Assembly: GCF_026626885.1 (NCBI RefSeq)
Contig: NZ_JAPNOA010000005.1
Span: forward strand, 1 to 64,000
From: Parathalassolituus penaei
GTDB taxonomy: Bacteria > Pseudomonadota > Gammaproteobacteria > Pseudomonadales > Oceanobacteraceae
DNA: 64,000 nucleotides
Direction: 5' to 3'
The notes under the pieces are model-generated. The model had not been told where the DNA came from. It did no database searches and saw nothing but the letters and a program-made list of their open reading frames with translations. Both the position numbers and the translations under genes were made by a program. Each line of letters begins with the position of its first letter. Positions within the stretch are counted from its first letter, which is position 1. This document shows, in pieces, positions 8,395 to 16,414 of this stretch.

Positions 8395-10199
8395 CAAATG
8401 GCTCTTCTTCCAGCACGTCCCTGATGTTCCGCTTTACGGAGACGACGCCACATCCAGAATCCGGGCACCAGCCACCAGGGCTCAAGAAAACCGCCACCGC
8501 TTCCACCACCAGAGCCTCCAGATTCGCCCCCCGAATTACCGGAAGAACTCCCGGAGGCCGGTGCAGCGCTGACATCCGTCGTCACCGAATCCACGATTGG
8601 CTCAGCGTCCGGTGCTGCAATCGGAGTGGAAATTGTGGCACGCACCAGCAAGGCCATCATCAGATGGCGATCAGCAGTCAGCCAGGCATCTCCTTCTCCG
8701 CGCCAATTATTGTCAGCAAAACCATCGGCCAAACGCGAGCCAAGAACCGCACTGCCCTCCTGACTTGAAACAATCACTGCCACTGCGCTAGCAATCGGCA
8801 CCTCGACAGGGTAGTCAAACAACATGCGTTTCCAACCAGGGGCGGCCTGACTGACCGTAGCGTGTGCCAATAACACCCCGCTATCCGGATCGCGTAGTTC
8901 AACATCAATACTGCCCTCTTCAATCACCAGCAGATCGATGCCATCCAGCCACTGCCAGCGATTACTAACATCCAGCTCCACTATCTGCAGCCACTGCTCA
9001 CCCGAGAAACGGGGAATCCAGCCAGAATCGGCGGGAATATTGCCATCCCCGACAAATCCGCCCACCACAGAAGACTCCTCAAAAGACGTCAACACCTCTC
9101 CGCTCCAGTTCAGAGTGGCCAACGTCTGGCTATTGTCGTTACTGCTTACCGACGCCAACGATGTCACAGCCGTTCCTGAGGTGAGTGTAATAATCGGATT
9201 GCTGTTATCCAGAGGAAGGATCACATTGTCAAAGCGGCTCAATCCCGCGCTGCCATTCACATCCAGCAGAACCGCTTCCGGCAAGCCTGTCACCGGATGA
9301 GGACGGCTTTCGAGCAACAGATACCGCCCATGACGGTAAGGGTCCAGATCAATCCGGCGCACACCCGGAGCGGCCGGTATCGAAGTCACCTCCCGGCTCC
9401 ACCCCAACAACGCCGACGGTGTTTCACCGGCACTGCTGCCGTTCCAGCCCCCCAACGCCATAAGACCACGACGACCAACGCCTTCAGCAATACCGTATTC
9501 AGGAATCAGGTCTGGCAATCCCAGCAGCAGATGCCCCAGTTCGTGGCATAACAAACCGATGGTGGCCAAGTGGTCGTTGTGTAACTCCCCTGCCATCACG
9601 TAGGTCGTCATGTGAATGGCACCGACAGTACCACTGGCGAGCAGGCCCTGATGCGCCCATATATTCGGATGGGGTGACAGACCGCCAGCAACCGCCTGTT
9701 CATAACCGGCCAAAAATACCACCAGCGCCAGCTCGTTGCCGTCCAGCCACCCATCATGATTACGATCGTACTGACCAAAGGCTTCGCCATAGCCGGCTTC
9801 ATCCAGAGCGCCCAGTACGTCTACCATCAGATTACGGCTGTTACCGGAACCTGCGGAACGACCAAAGTCAGGGTGAGGATAAGGCAGGACAATATCAACA
9901 ATGCCGCCATCGGCGATGCCATCGGCAGGGGTAATCCGGAAGTTCTGTTCAGAACTGTTCAGATAGAAATCTCTGACGCTATTGCCAGAGCCAAAAAAAA
10001 GATCGCCAACCTCGGCGTCAGAATAAGCTGGCAGAATATCGCCGAAACCAACCCGTACTACCAGCAAGGGTTGTTCAAACGGCCCTCCCCCATAGCGGTA
10101 CTCACGACGGCCCGCTTCTTCAAGAGCAAAACTGGTCCCGGGTGCCAGCACCACCACGGCCATACAAACAGTAAAAAGGCGAACAAGGATGACAGGCAT
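8394..10199 (-). CDS. M6-family metalloprotease domain protein with GlyGly-CTERM signal
   Basis: The 601-residue secreted protein has an N-terminal signal peptide (cleavage near residue 25) and a zinc metalloprotease domain with HELGH at 219-223 followed by Asp230, the immune-inhibitor-A/M6 HExxHxxGxxD pattern. An EF-hand-like loop DRNHDGWLDGNE (145-156) has all calcium ligands. The C terminus is a tripartite GlyGly-CTERM signal: a Gly/Ser-rich segment (about 549-570), a short hydrophobic segment with several Trp (571-584) and a basic tail. In Vibrio and Shewanella such proteins leave by the type II system and are cut by rhombosortase, encoded next. The protease probably acts at the cell surface or in the medium; its targets are unknown. 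Confidence 0.9.
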   Translation of the reverse strand: MPVILVRLFTVCMAVVVLAPGTSFALEEAGRREYRYGGGPFEQPLLVVRVGFGDILPAYSDAEVGDLFFGSGNSVRDFYLNSSEQNFRITPADGIADGGIVDIVLPYPHPDFGRSAGSGNSRNLMVDVLGALDEAGYGEAFGQYDRNHDGWLDGNELALVVFLAGYEQAVAGGLSPHPNIWAHQGLLASGTVGAIHMTTYVMAGELHNDHLATIGLLCHELGHLLLGLPDLIPEYGIAEGVGRRGLMALGGWNGSSAGETPSALLGWSREVTSIPAAPGVRRIDLDPYRHGRYLLLESRPHPVTGLPEAVLLDVNGSAGLSRFDNVILPLDNSNPIITLTSGTAVTSLASVSSNDNSQTLATLNWSGEVLTSFEESSVVGGFVGDGNIPADSGWIPRFSGEQWLQIVELDVSNRWQWLDGIDLLVIEEGSIDVELRDPDSGVLLAHATVSQAAPGWKRMLFDYPVEVPIASAVAVIVSSQEGSAVLGSRLADGFADNNWRGEGDAWLTADRHLMMALLVRATISTPIAAPDAEPIVDSVTTDVSAAPASGSSSGNSGGESGGSGGGSGGGFLEPWWLVPGFWMWRRLRKAEHQGRAGRRAI

Positions 10200-10352
10200 A
10201 CCAGCAACAAGCTCGGAGAGAATCCTGCTTGAAGATTAGCTGGCAGCCCACACGCCAGAGGGCGTTGCAACAAGACGCTACCAATCAGCGAGCAATGTCA
10301 CTGACAGATTACAAACAACTACAGAGCGTCAAATAACAGGCGATATAAGAAA

Positions 10353-10724
10353 TCAGAAACGACGTTCGAGGTACTCAAGAATGGCTTCAGGACTGTAGAG
10401 CCAGTCACTGGTTTTGTCGCCGTCGACACGCAGACAAGGAACTCGTGGTGCACCACCACCATGAACCAGCTCGTTCAGAAAAGCATCAACTCGACGGACG
10501 TCTTTTTCAACCACTCGCAAACCCAAACGCTTGCAGTGGCGTTTGATCGAAATAGAAGAGGGGCAATTAGTGGCAAGATACAGATGCATGCGCCTGGACT
10601 CGCGCTCCAGAGTATTCAACTCCTGGATTGGACGAACTACCGGCTTTACCGGAATCAGGCGATCAGCGATATGCAACGCAAATCCCTGGAGCTGTCGGGT
10701 AATCTTCATACTCAGACGCACCAC
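10353..10724 (-). CDS. Glutaredoxin-like protein with monothiol CPSS site
   Basis: The protein has up to 123 residues, with a glutaredoxin/GST-N-terminal-like domain from about residue 46: strand MHLYLATN, then C54-P-S-S57 in the active-site position, a PRVPCL segment carrying the expected cis-proline, and a C-terminal helix ILEYLERRF. Only the first cysteine of the usual CPxC pair is kept, so it would be a monothiol form; Cys64 lies one turn later. The first 40 residues may form an amphipathic or membrane-associated helix. The start is uncertain (GTG at 10724 or ATG five codons later), since neither has a strong ribosome binding site. Confidence 0.72.
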   Translation of the reverse strand: MVRLSMKITRQLQGFALHIADRLIPVKPVVRPIQELNTLERESRRMHLYLATNCPSSISIKRHCKRLGLRVVEKDVRRVDAFLNELVHGGGAPRVPCLRVDGDKTSDWLYSPEAILEYLERRF

Positions 10725-11041
10725 ACAACAAAGAGGCAGCGAATTGTATTCCCACCAGCGAAAACTTCCAGTCCCGAAAACATGAAAACTGCTGCGACCA
10801 AAGCATCAAAAATCGTTATGTACCTGGGTAGCAGATCACAGATTCATCAAAAGTATGGTAGCCATGAGCGACAGAGTGACGGCAGTCATCATCCAGCGTG
10901 ACCAGCGGCAGACCTTACAGGGACGGGCCATTTCGGTTCTCGGCGGTAATCAGTCATGATTTACAGACTAGACCGAAATGGCTGTTATGCCACTCGTTAT
11001 GCCACTACAGGAGTCGCCGGGCACAAGTCCCGGCTCGGGGA
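10725..11041. other. Intergenic region downstream of lepB with a perfect 11-bp inverted repeat
   Basis: These 317 bases hold no credible gene. A perfect inverted repeat GCCATTTCGGT (10927-10937) and ACCGAAATGGC (10972-10982) encloses 34 bases. It could fold in the lepB 3' untranslated RNA, but no T-run follows it, so it is not a standard terminator. Confidence 0.5.
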
Positions 11042-11845
11042 TTATTTGATCCAGTGGTTACGATCCAGCGAAGGCACAGAATTCCAGCCTTTCCAGTGCA
11101 TCCACACTGCAACAGCCTTACCCACAATGTTCTTTTCTGGCACAAAACCCCAGACACGGCTGTCGCTGCTGTTACCGCGGTTATCACCCATCATGAAGTA
11201 ATGCCCTTCTGGCACAACGTCGTTGTAGTCAGGACCTGCACTCACACCCACATTACCGAACATATCACTACGCACCACCCACTGGACGGTTGCTTCAGCA
11301 TTGTCGAGTTTCTCGGTCGCCAGGAACTTGACCGGCGCAAATGATGGCTCACCACCCAGCTCGGTCGTTTCAATGGCTTTGCCGTTAACAGTAAGACGAC
11401 CACCATGGTATTCAATCCGATCTCCCGGCAGGCCAATTACACGCTTGATGAAATAACGGGCGTCGTTCGGCGGGAAAAACACCATCACATCACCACGCTG
11501 CGGAGTACCGATGGGCACCAGCGTGTTACCAAATACCGGCATACGCAGACCATAGGCAAACTTGTTCACCAGAATAAAGTCACCCTCGATCAGGCCTGGC
11601 TCCATGGAAGCGGATGGAATCTGGAAAGGCTCAGCCACAAAGGAACGCAGTACAAACACCAGCGCCAGCACCGGGAAGAAGGATTTGCTCTGCTCCACCA
11701 GCATAGGCTCGGCAACCGAACCATCGTTGACAGTCAAACCGGCAGCGGCCAGACGACGAGGGGCCAGCCAGAGCTTGTCTACCAGCGCGACCAGACCGGT
11801 AACCAGAGTGGCGACCATCAGGACAAGGGGGAAATCAATGTTCAT
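11042..11845 (-). CDS. lepB: Signal peptidase I
   Basis: The 267-residue inner-membrane protease has two N-terminal hydrophobic segments (about 5-24 and 56-72). Its periplasmic domain carries the catalytic Ser80 (PSASMEPG) and Lys134 (YFIKRVIGLPGD), and the C-terminal conserved box GDNRGNSSDSR. It removes Sec and Tat signal peptides on the outer face of the inner membrane. Unlike the usual lepA-lepB-rnc-era order, neither lepA nor rnc adjoins it here, so it may be a relocated or second copy. Confidence 0.95.
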   Translation of the reverse strand: MNIDFPLVLMVATLVTGLVALVDKLWLAPRRLAAAGLTVNDGSVAEPMLVEQSKSFFPVLALVFVLRSFVAEPFQIPSASMEPGLIEGDFILVNKFAYGLRMPVFGNTLVPIGTPQRGDVMVFFPPNDARYFIKRVIGLPGDRIEYHGGRLTVNGKAIETTELGGEPSFAPVKFLATEKLDNAEATVQWVVRSDMFGNVGVSAGPDYNDVVPEGHYFMMGDNRGNSSDSRVWGFVPEKNIVGKAVAVWMHWKGWNSVPSLDRNHWIK

Positions 11846-12019
11846 ATATAAAGAGATTATCCGGATTCGGTAAAAGGCAGGATTCTACCCGCCAAGGGGG
11901 TTGCAGGCGAGTCAACATAGGCTAACGGCCGCGCCTTGATAGACCATCGGAGTTCACAATAATTCCGATGCAGCATTCTGGCGCCATTTTGTGGCACCTC
12001 TGCCACAATCCAGCAGCAC

Positions 12020-13363
12020 TCAAAAATGACTACCGGGGTTATAACCGGAGAACTGGCGGGCCAGACTGGCAGCATAACTGTCGGTCATACCAGCCACAAA
12101 GTCGATGACACGCATGTAGGCTTGATACAACGGCCAGTTTGGCTGCGGCGCGGAACGTCCCATCAATTCCAGCAAACGCTGGTTGCGGAATGTTGAACGG
12201 CCATCGAGTGCACATTCTCGTGCAGCGCCCAGAAATGCCTCCAGCAGAATCGCCAGAGTTGAGTAGGAACCAATCTCGATCGACAACTTGCGGCCATCCC
12301 GGAAAATACGCTGCCGGGCCAGCTCCTTGGCACCATGAATCACCATTCGCACAGCTTCAGGGCAATAGTCGATCAGACCACCCACCAGCGCGCCGGCCAA
12401 CAATGCCTTTTCATTACGCACAAATACAGAAGCCACTTCCTGCACCAGAATTTCCATGCAGTAACCGCGCAGGATTTGCAGATGACGGCGGGCCCCATCT
12501 TCGTTATCAAGATCGGCCTGAACCTGATCCCACTGGTTCTCAAGCAACGGCCGCAACAGGTCTTCCACCTCCTGATACTGCAGAAGTCCCATTTCCACAC
12601 CATCTTCGAGGTCGATCAGGCCATAACAGATGTCATCCGCGGCTTCGACCAGATATACCAGCGGGTGCCGACACCAGCGATTCTCGCCACGCTCCAGCAA
12701 TCCCAGAGAGTTGGCGACTTCACGCAAAATCGGCAGCTCGGACTGGTAACAGCCGAACTTGGCAGCACGTCCGTTACTGACTTCCGCCGACGTCCAGGGA
12801 TACTTCAGAAACGCTCCCAGGGTGGCATGGGTCAGACGCATACCACCGTTGAAACGGTTGTACTCCACCTGGGTCACCAGACGAAACCCCTGGGCATTAC
12901 CTTCAAAGGTCATCAGATCAAGCCGCTCGGCATCTGACAGCCCTTCCAGAAAACCGGCATGCGCTGGAGCCCGAAACCAGGCCCGGATAGCATCTTCACC
13001 GCAATGGCCATAAGGCGGATTACCAATATCGTGCGCCAGACAGGCCGCCTGAACCAGCGCACCGATATCGGCGGGATCGATATTCTCGGGCAATGTCAGG
13101 GAATATCCGACCAGACTCCCTAATGAACGGCCGACACATCCCACTTCCAGACTATGAGTCAGACGGCTATGCACGTGATCGTTATCCGTTAATGGATGAA
13201 CCTGTGTTTTGCGGTTAAGACGACGAAACGCCGATGAAAACACAATACGGTCATAATCCTTGTGATAAGGCGTGCGTCCGGGGTCCAGCGATAACTTGCC
13301 TTGCGCCTCCCCGGAACGAACCGGAGCCAGCAAACGCTTCCACGACATAGTCCCATTACTCAT
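12020..13363 (-). CDS. dgt: Deoxyguanosinetriphosphate triphosphohydrolase-like protein
   Basis: With the start used here the protein has 447 residues. It belongs to the HD-domain dNTPase family: HSLEVGCVGR provides the first metal-binding His and AHDIGNPPYGHCGEDAI the HD pair. Members cut dNTPs into deoxynucleosides and triphosphate and so tune the nucleotide pool. The reading frame extends 15 codons further upstream, but GGAGG lies seven bases before the ATG at 13363, which decides the start. Confidence 0.9.
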   Translation of the reverse strand: MSNGTMSWKRLLAPVRSGEAQGKLSLDPGRTPYHKDYDRIVFSSAFRRLNRKTQVHPLTDNDHVHSRLTHSLEVGCVGRSLGSLVGYSLTLPENIDPADIGALVQAACLAHDIGNPPYGHCGEDAIRAWFRAPAHAGFLEGLSDAERLDLMTFEGNAQGFRLVTQVEYNRFNGGMRLTHATLGAFLKYPWTSAEVSNGRAAKFGCYQSELPILREVANSLGLLERGENRWCRHPLVYLVEAADDICYGLIDLEDGVEMGLLQYQEVEDLLRPLLENQWDQVQADLDNEDGARRHLQILRGYCMEILVQEVASVFVRNEKALLAGALVGGLIDYCPEAVRMVIHGAKELARQRIFRDGRKLSIEIGSYSTLAILLEAFLGAARECALDGRSTFRNQRLLELMGRSAPQPNWPLYQAYMRVIDFVAGMTDSYAASLARQFSGYNPGSHF

Positions 13364-13519
13364 CAGGTGCCCTCCGGGTAACTCCTGCGAACCGTAGTCC
13401 AAATCCATCTGACCATCCTAACACAGTGCTATAAGACTATTGTCTCGGCATCATCAAAGCAAAATAACCACATGATTTATATAATATTTTTAATATGCCA
13501 ATCGTTATCTTTAACGCTA

Positions 13520-13532
13520 AGACCAAGGTCTA
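13520..13532. promoter_or_regulatory. Candidate CrbR box upstream of the symporter genes
   Basis: The sequence AGACCAAGGTCTA is a near palindrome (AGAC-N4-GTCT) 67 bases before the DUF4212 gene. An 11-of-13 match, AGACAATGGTCTA, lies upstream of acs at 25407-25419. Symporter and acs are the classical targets of the CrbS/CrbR system encoded here, so a shared CrbR-binding site is a reasonable inference. Confidence 0.45.
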
Positions 13533-13598
13533 TCTGTCGTTTGCCAGCAACCACCGCTACGTTAACAGGACCTGAAAAATAAAAATTAGGAGGGGTTT

Positions 13599-13862
13599 AT
13601 GGCTTTCAAGTCAGAAGATGACAAAAAGGCGTACTGGAGCCGCAATATCAACCTGATGATCACACTGCTGGTTATCTGGGCGCTGGTATCGTACGGATTC
13701 GGTATTGTTCTGCGTCCAATGCTCGACGCAATTCCTGTTGGTGGTGTTGGCTTGGGATTCTGGTTTGCCCAGCAAGGCTCCATCTACGCGTTCCTTGTGA
13801 TCGTGTTTTTCTACGCCAAAAAAATGCGCGAACTCGATAAAGAGTTCGGCGTTGACGAATAA
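13599..13862 (+). CDS. DUF4212 protein, small subunit of sodium/solute symporter
   Basis: This 87-residue membrane protein has two hydrophobic helices (about 18-38 and 50-70) and the conserved WSRNINLM segment of the DUF4212 family (solute:sodium symporter small subunit). Members always precede a large symporter of the VC_2705 subfamily, as here with an 18-base gap. It is thought to be needed for assembly or activity of the large subunit. AGGAGGGG precedes the start. Confidence 0.93.
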   Translation: MAFKSEDDKKAYWSRNINLMITLLVIWALVSYGFGIVLRPMLDAIPVGGVGLGFWFAQQGSIYAFLVIVFFYAKKMRELDKEFGVDE

Positions 13863-13880
13863 TAATAAGGGGTACCAGGA

Positions 13881-15656
13881 ATGGATCTGACAACTTTAAC
13901 CTACCTGGTGGTAGGTGCGACGTTTGCCCTGTATATGGGCATCGCGGTTTGGGCCCGAGCGGGTTCTACCGGTGAATTCTACGCAGCAGGCGGTGGTGTT
14001 CACCCGGTTGCCAACGGTATGGCTACCGGTGCTGACTGGATGTCTGCGGCATCCTTTATCTCCATGGCAGGCCTGATCGCCTTCCAGGGTTACGACGCTT
14101 CTATCTTCCTGATGGGTTGGACCGGTGGTTACGTTCTGCTGGCCTTGTGCCTGGCTCCATACCTGCGCAAGTTCGGCAAGTTCACAGTGCCTGACTTCAT
14201 TGGTGACCGCTTCTACTCCAGCACAGCCCGTATCGTTGCGGTTGCGTGTCTGATCATTGCTTCCATCACTTACGTAATCGGCCAGATGAAAGGTATCGGT
14301 GTTGCGTTCTCCCGTTTCCTCGACGTGGACTACGCAACCGGTCTGTATGCCGGTATGGGTATCGTATTCTTCTACGCCGTACTCGGTGGTATGAAAGGTG
14401 TTACCTACACCCAGATCGCCCAATACTGCGTACTGATCTTCGCTTACACCGTACCAGCCATTTTCATTTCCCTGAACATTACTGGTAACCCGATTCCACA
14501 GCTGGGCTTCCTGGGTGACACCGCCGACGGCACGCCGTTTATGGTGAAACTCGACCAGACTCTGGTTGACCTTGGCTTCGCTGAATACACCGCCCAGAAA
14601 GGCAATACCTTCAACATCCTGATGTACACCCTGTCGCTGATGTTTGGTACTGCCGGTCTGCCACACGTAATCATCCGCTTCTTCACCGTACCAAAAGTAG
14701 CGGACGCTCGTACCTCTGCCGGTTGGGCACTGCTGTTCATCGCGATCCTGTACACCACTGCTCCAGCAGTAGGTTCCATGGCTCGTCTGAACCTGACCAA
14801 CACGGTACAGACTGGCCCTGTTGGTTCTGCCGAAGGCAACCTCGCTTACGCTGAACGTCCTGACTGGTTCAAGAAATGGGAAAACACTGGTCTGCTGGCT
14901 TTTGAAGACAAGAACGGTGACGGTCGTATCCAGTACTACAACGACAAGAACGCTGACTTCAACGCCAAAGCTGCCGAGTTCGGCTGGAAAGGTAACGAAC
15001 TGGTGAAAGTGGATCCGGACATCATGGTTCTGGCCAACCCTGAAATCGCCCAACTGCCTAACTGGGTAATTGCCCTGGTGGCTGCAGGCGGCCTGGCTGC
15101 TGCACTGTCTACCGCTGCTGGTCTGCTGCTGGCGATCTCTTCTGCCATCTCTCACGACCTGCTGAAGAGCACCTTCATGCCAGACATCAGTGAGAAAGCC
15201 GAACTGAATGCCGCTCGTATCTCCATGGCGGGTGCAATCCTGGTAGCCGGTTACCTGGGTCTGAACCCACCAGGCTTTGCTGCTCAGGTAGTAGCTCTGG
15301 CGTTCGGTCTGGCAGCTGCGTCTATCTTCCCGGTTCTGATGATGGGTATCTTCTCTACCCGCATTAACAACCACGGTGCGGTAGCCGGTATGCTGGTTGG
15401 TCTGGTGTCCACTCTGGTGTACATCTTCACCTACAAAGGCTGGCTGTTCATTCCTGGTACCGAAATGCTGGCCAACACTCCAGACAACTGGTTCCTGGGT
15501 ATCTCCCCAGAAGCCTTCGGTGCTCTGGGCGCCCTGCTGAACTTCGTGACTGCCAATATCGTCACTGGTATGACCAAACCAGTACCGGAGCATATCCGTC
15601 ACATGGTTGAAGATATCCGCGTTCCAAAAGGTGCCGGTGCAGCCCAGTCTCACTGA
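13881..15656 (+). CDS. actP: ActP-like sodium:solute symporter, large subunit
   Basis: The 591-residue protein is an SLC5-family Na+/solute symporter with about 13 transmembrane helices, related to the acetate permease ActP but of the VC_2705 subfamily that pairs with DUF4212. A soluble insertion (about residues 310-385) holds an EF-hand-like loop DKNGDGRIQYYN (343-354), a possible calcium site. Its place beside crbS, crbR and acs points to acetate or another short monocarboxylate as substrate. It is probably cotranscribed with the small subunit and activated by CrbR. Codon use indicates high expression. A strong terminator follows. Confidence 0.9.
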   Translation: MDLTTLTYLVVGATFALYMGIAVWARAGSTGEFYAAGGGVHPVANGMATGADWMSAASFISMAGLIAFQGYDASIFLMGWTGGYVLLALCLAPYLRKFGKFTVPDFIGDRFYSSTARIVAVACLIIASITYVIGQMKGIGVAFSRFLDVDYATGLYAGMGIVFFYAVLGGMKGVTYTQIAQYCVLIFAYTVPAIFISLNITGNPIPQLGFLGDTADGTPFMVKLDQTLVDLGFAEYTAQKGNTFNILMYTLSLMFGTAGLPHVIIRFFTVPKVADARTSAGWALLFIAILYTTAPAVGSMARLNLTNTVQTGPVGSAEGNLAYAERPDWFKKWENTGLLAFEDKNGDGRIQYYNDKNADFNAKAAEFGWKGNELVKVDPDIMVLANPEIAQLPNWVIALVAAGGLAAALSTAAGLLLAISSAISHDLLKSTFMPDISEKAELNAARISMAGAILVAGYLGLNPPGFAAQVVALAFGLAAASIFPVLMMGIFSTRINNHGAVAGMLVGLVSTLVYIFTYKGWLFIPGTEMLANTPDNWFLGISPEAFGALGALLNFVTANIVTGMTKPVPEHIRHMVEDIRVPKGAGAAQSH

Positions 15657-15688
15657 TATCCACAATATAAAGTAGTAGCGCACACAGA

Positions 15689-15715
15689 CGGCCAGGATTT
15701 CCTGGCCGTTTTTTT
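15689..15715 (+). terminator. Rho-independent terminator of the symporter operon
   Basis: A nine-base stem (ACGGCCAGG with CCTGGCCGT, loop ATTT) is followed by a run of T residues, 33 bases after the actP stop. Confidence 0.92.
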
Positions 15716-15752
15716 ATGCCTGAAATTTAAACAGCAACCACACACCGATAAT

Positions 15753-15787
15753 AAAAACCCCCGTCACTGCTAAAGCGACAGGGGTTT
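15753..15787 (-). terminator. Probable terminator of the exonuclease/DUF294 operon
   Basis: On the minus strand, a stem formed by CCCC-rich and GGGGG-rich arms around a loop containing CTTTAGC is followed by TTTTTATT. It lies about 20 bases after the stop of the exonuclease gene. The pairing is imperfect below the GC clamp. Confidence 0.6.
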
Positions 15788-15808
15788 CAGGGTAACAATG
15801 CGGACCGA

Positions 15809-16414
15809 TCAGAAGCGGGTCAGTTTGATATGCATCAGTGCCGTCGAAATCACATCACCAATCGCGGTATGACGCTCGATAATGGGTACATTCAGATCGG
15901 TCGCCAACGCTTCAAAGGTCAGCTTTAACGGCAAATCCGGATACAACCTACGCTTCTTGCGCACATAAATTTCCGATACTTCAATAAACTGATTAGGTAA
16001 CTGGAAGTTGTGCAGCTGACGGATGTAGCGATTCAGAATGGCGCGATCGTATTCGATATAAAAGCCACATATTGGGCGGTTGCCGATAAAATCCAGCAGC
16101 TTCTCGATTGCTTCCGCCAACGACACCCCATTCAACCGGTCTTCACGCCGCAAATAATGCACACGAACCGCATTCGGGTCAGTCACTGCATCGGAACGAA
16201 TGGTCAGATCCAGAGCATCTGCCAACAGGATTTCGTTCCCCCGCACCCGCACCGCGGCCACACTCAGTAACTCACCTTTTTTCTTGTCGAAGATACTGGT
16301 TTCACAGTCCAGCACGACGATTTCGTCCCCTTCGTAGGGTTCAGCCATATGGCGCCAGCGGCCTTCGGGGGGCAGTTGTCCGGGAATATGTTTGCGTAAC
16401 CAGTGTGGCAACAT
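15809..16414 (-). CDS. DnaQ-family 3'-5' exonuclease
   Basis: The 201-residue protein has the three exonuclease motifs of the DEDDh superfamily: VLDCETS near residue 33 (Asp and Glu), a central FIEYDRAIL-type block with GFYIEYD near 120, and RHTAIGD near 183 supplying His and Asp. It resembles the epsilon-like exonucleases that accompany DUF294 signalling proteins, rather than the replicative proofreading subunit. It shares one base (TGATG) with the upstream gene, so the two are translationally coupled. A role in the acetate cluster is unknown, but this pair is found next to actP and crbS in related genomes. Confidence 0.88.
   Translation of the reverse strand: MLPHWLRKHIPGQLPPEGRWRHMAEPYEGDEIVVLDCETSIFDKKKGELLSVAAVRVRGNEILLADALDLTIRSDAVTDPNAVRVHYLRREDRLNGVSLAEAIEKLLDFIGNRPICGFYIEYDRAILNRYIRQLHNFQLPNQFIEVSEIYVRKKRRLYPDLPLKLTFEALATDLNVPIIERHTAIGDVISTALMHIKLTRF

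Noticed and set aside
13896-15683. 595-codon frame antisense to the ActP-like gene
   Set aside because: It is a by-product of strong codon bias on the coding strand; the peptide shows no domain.
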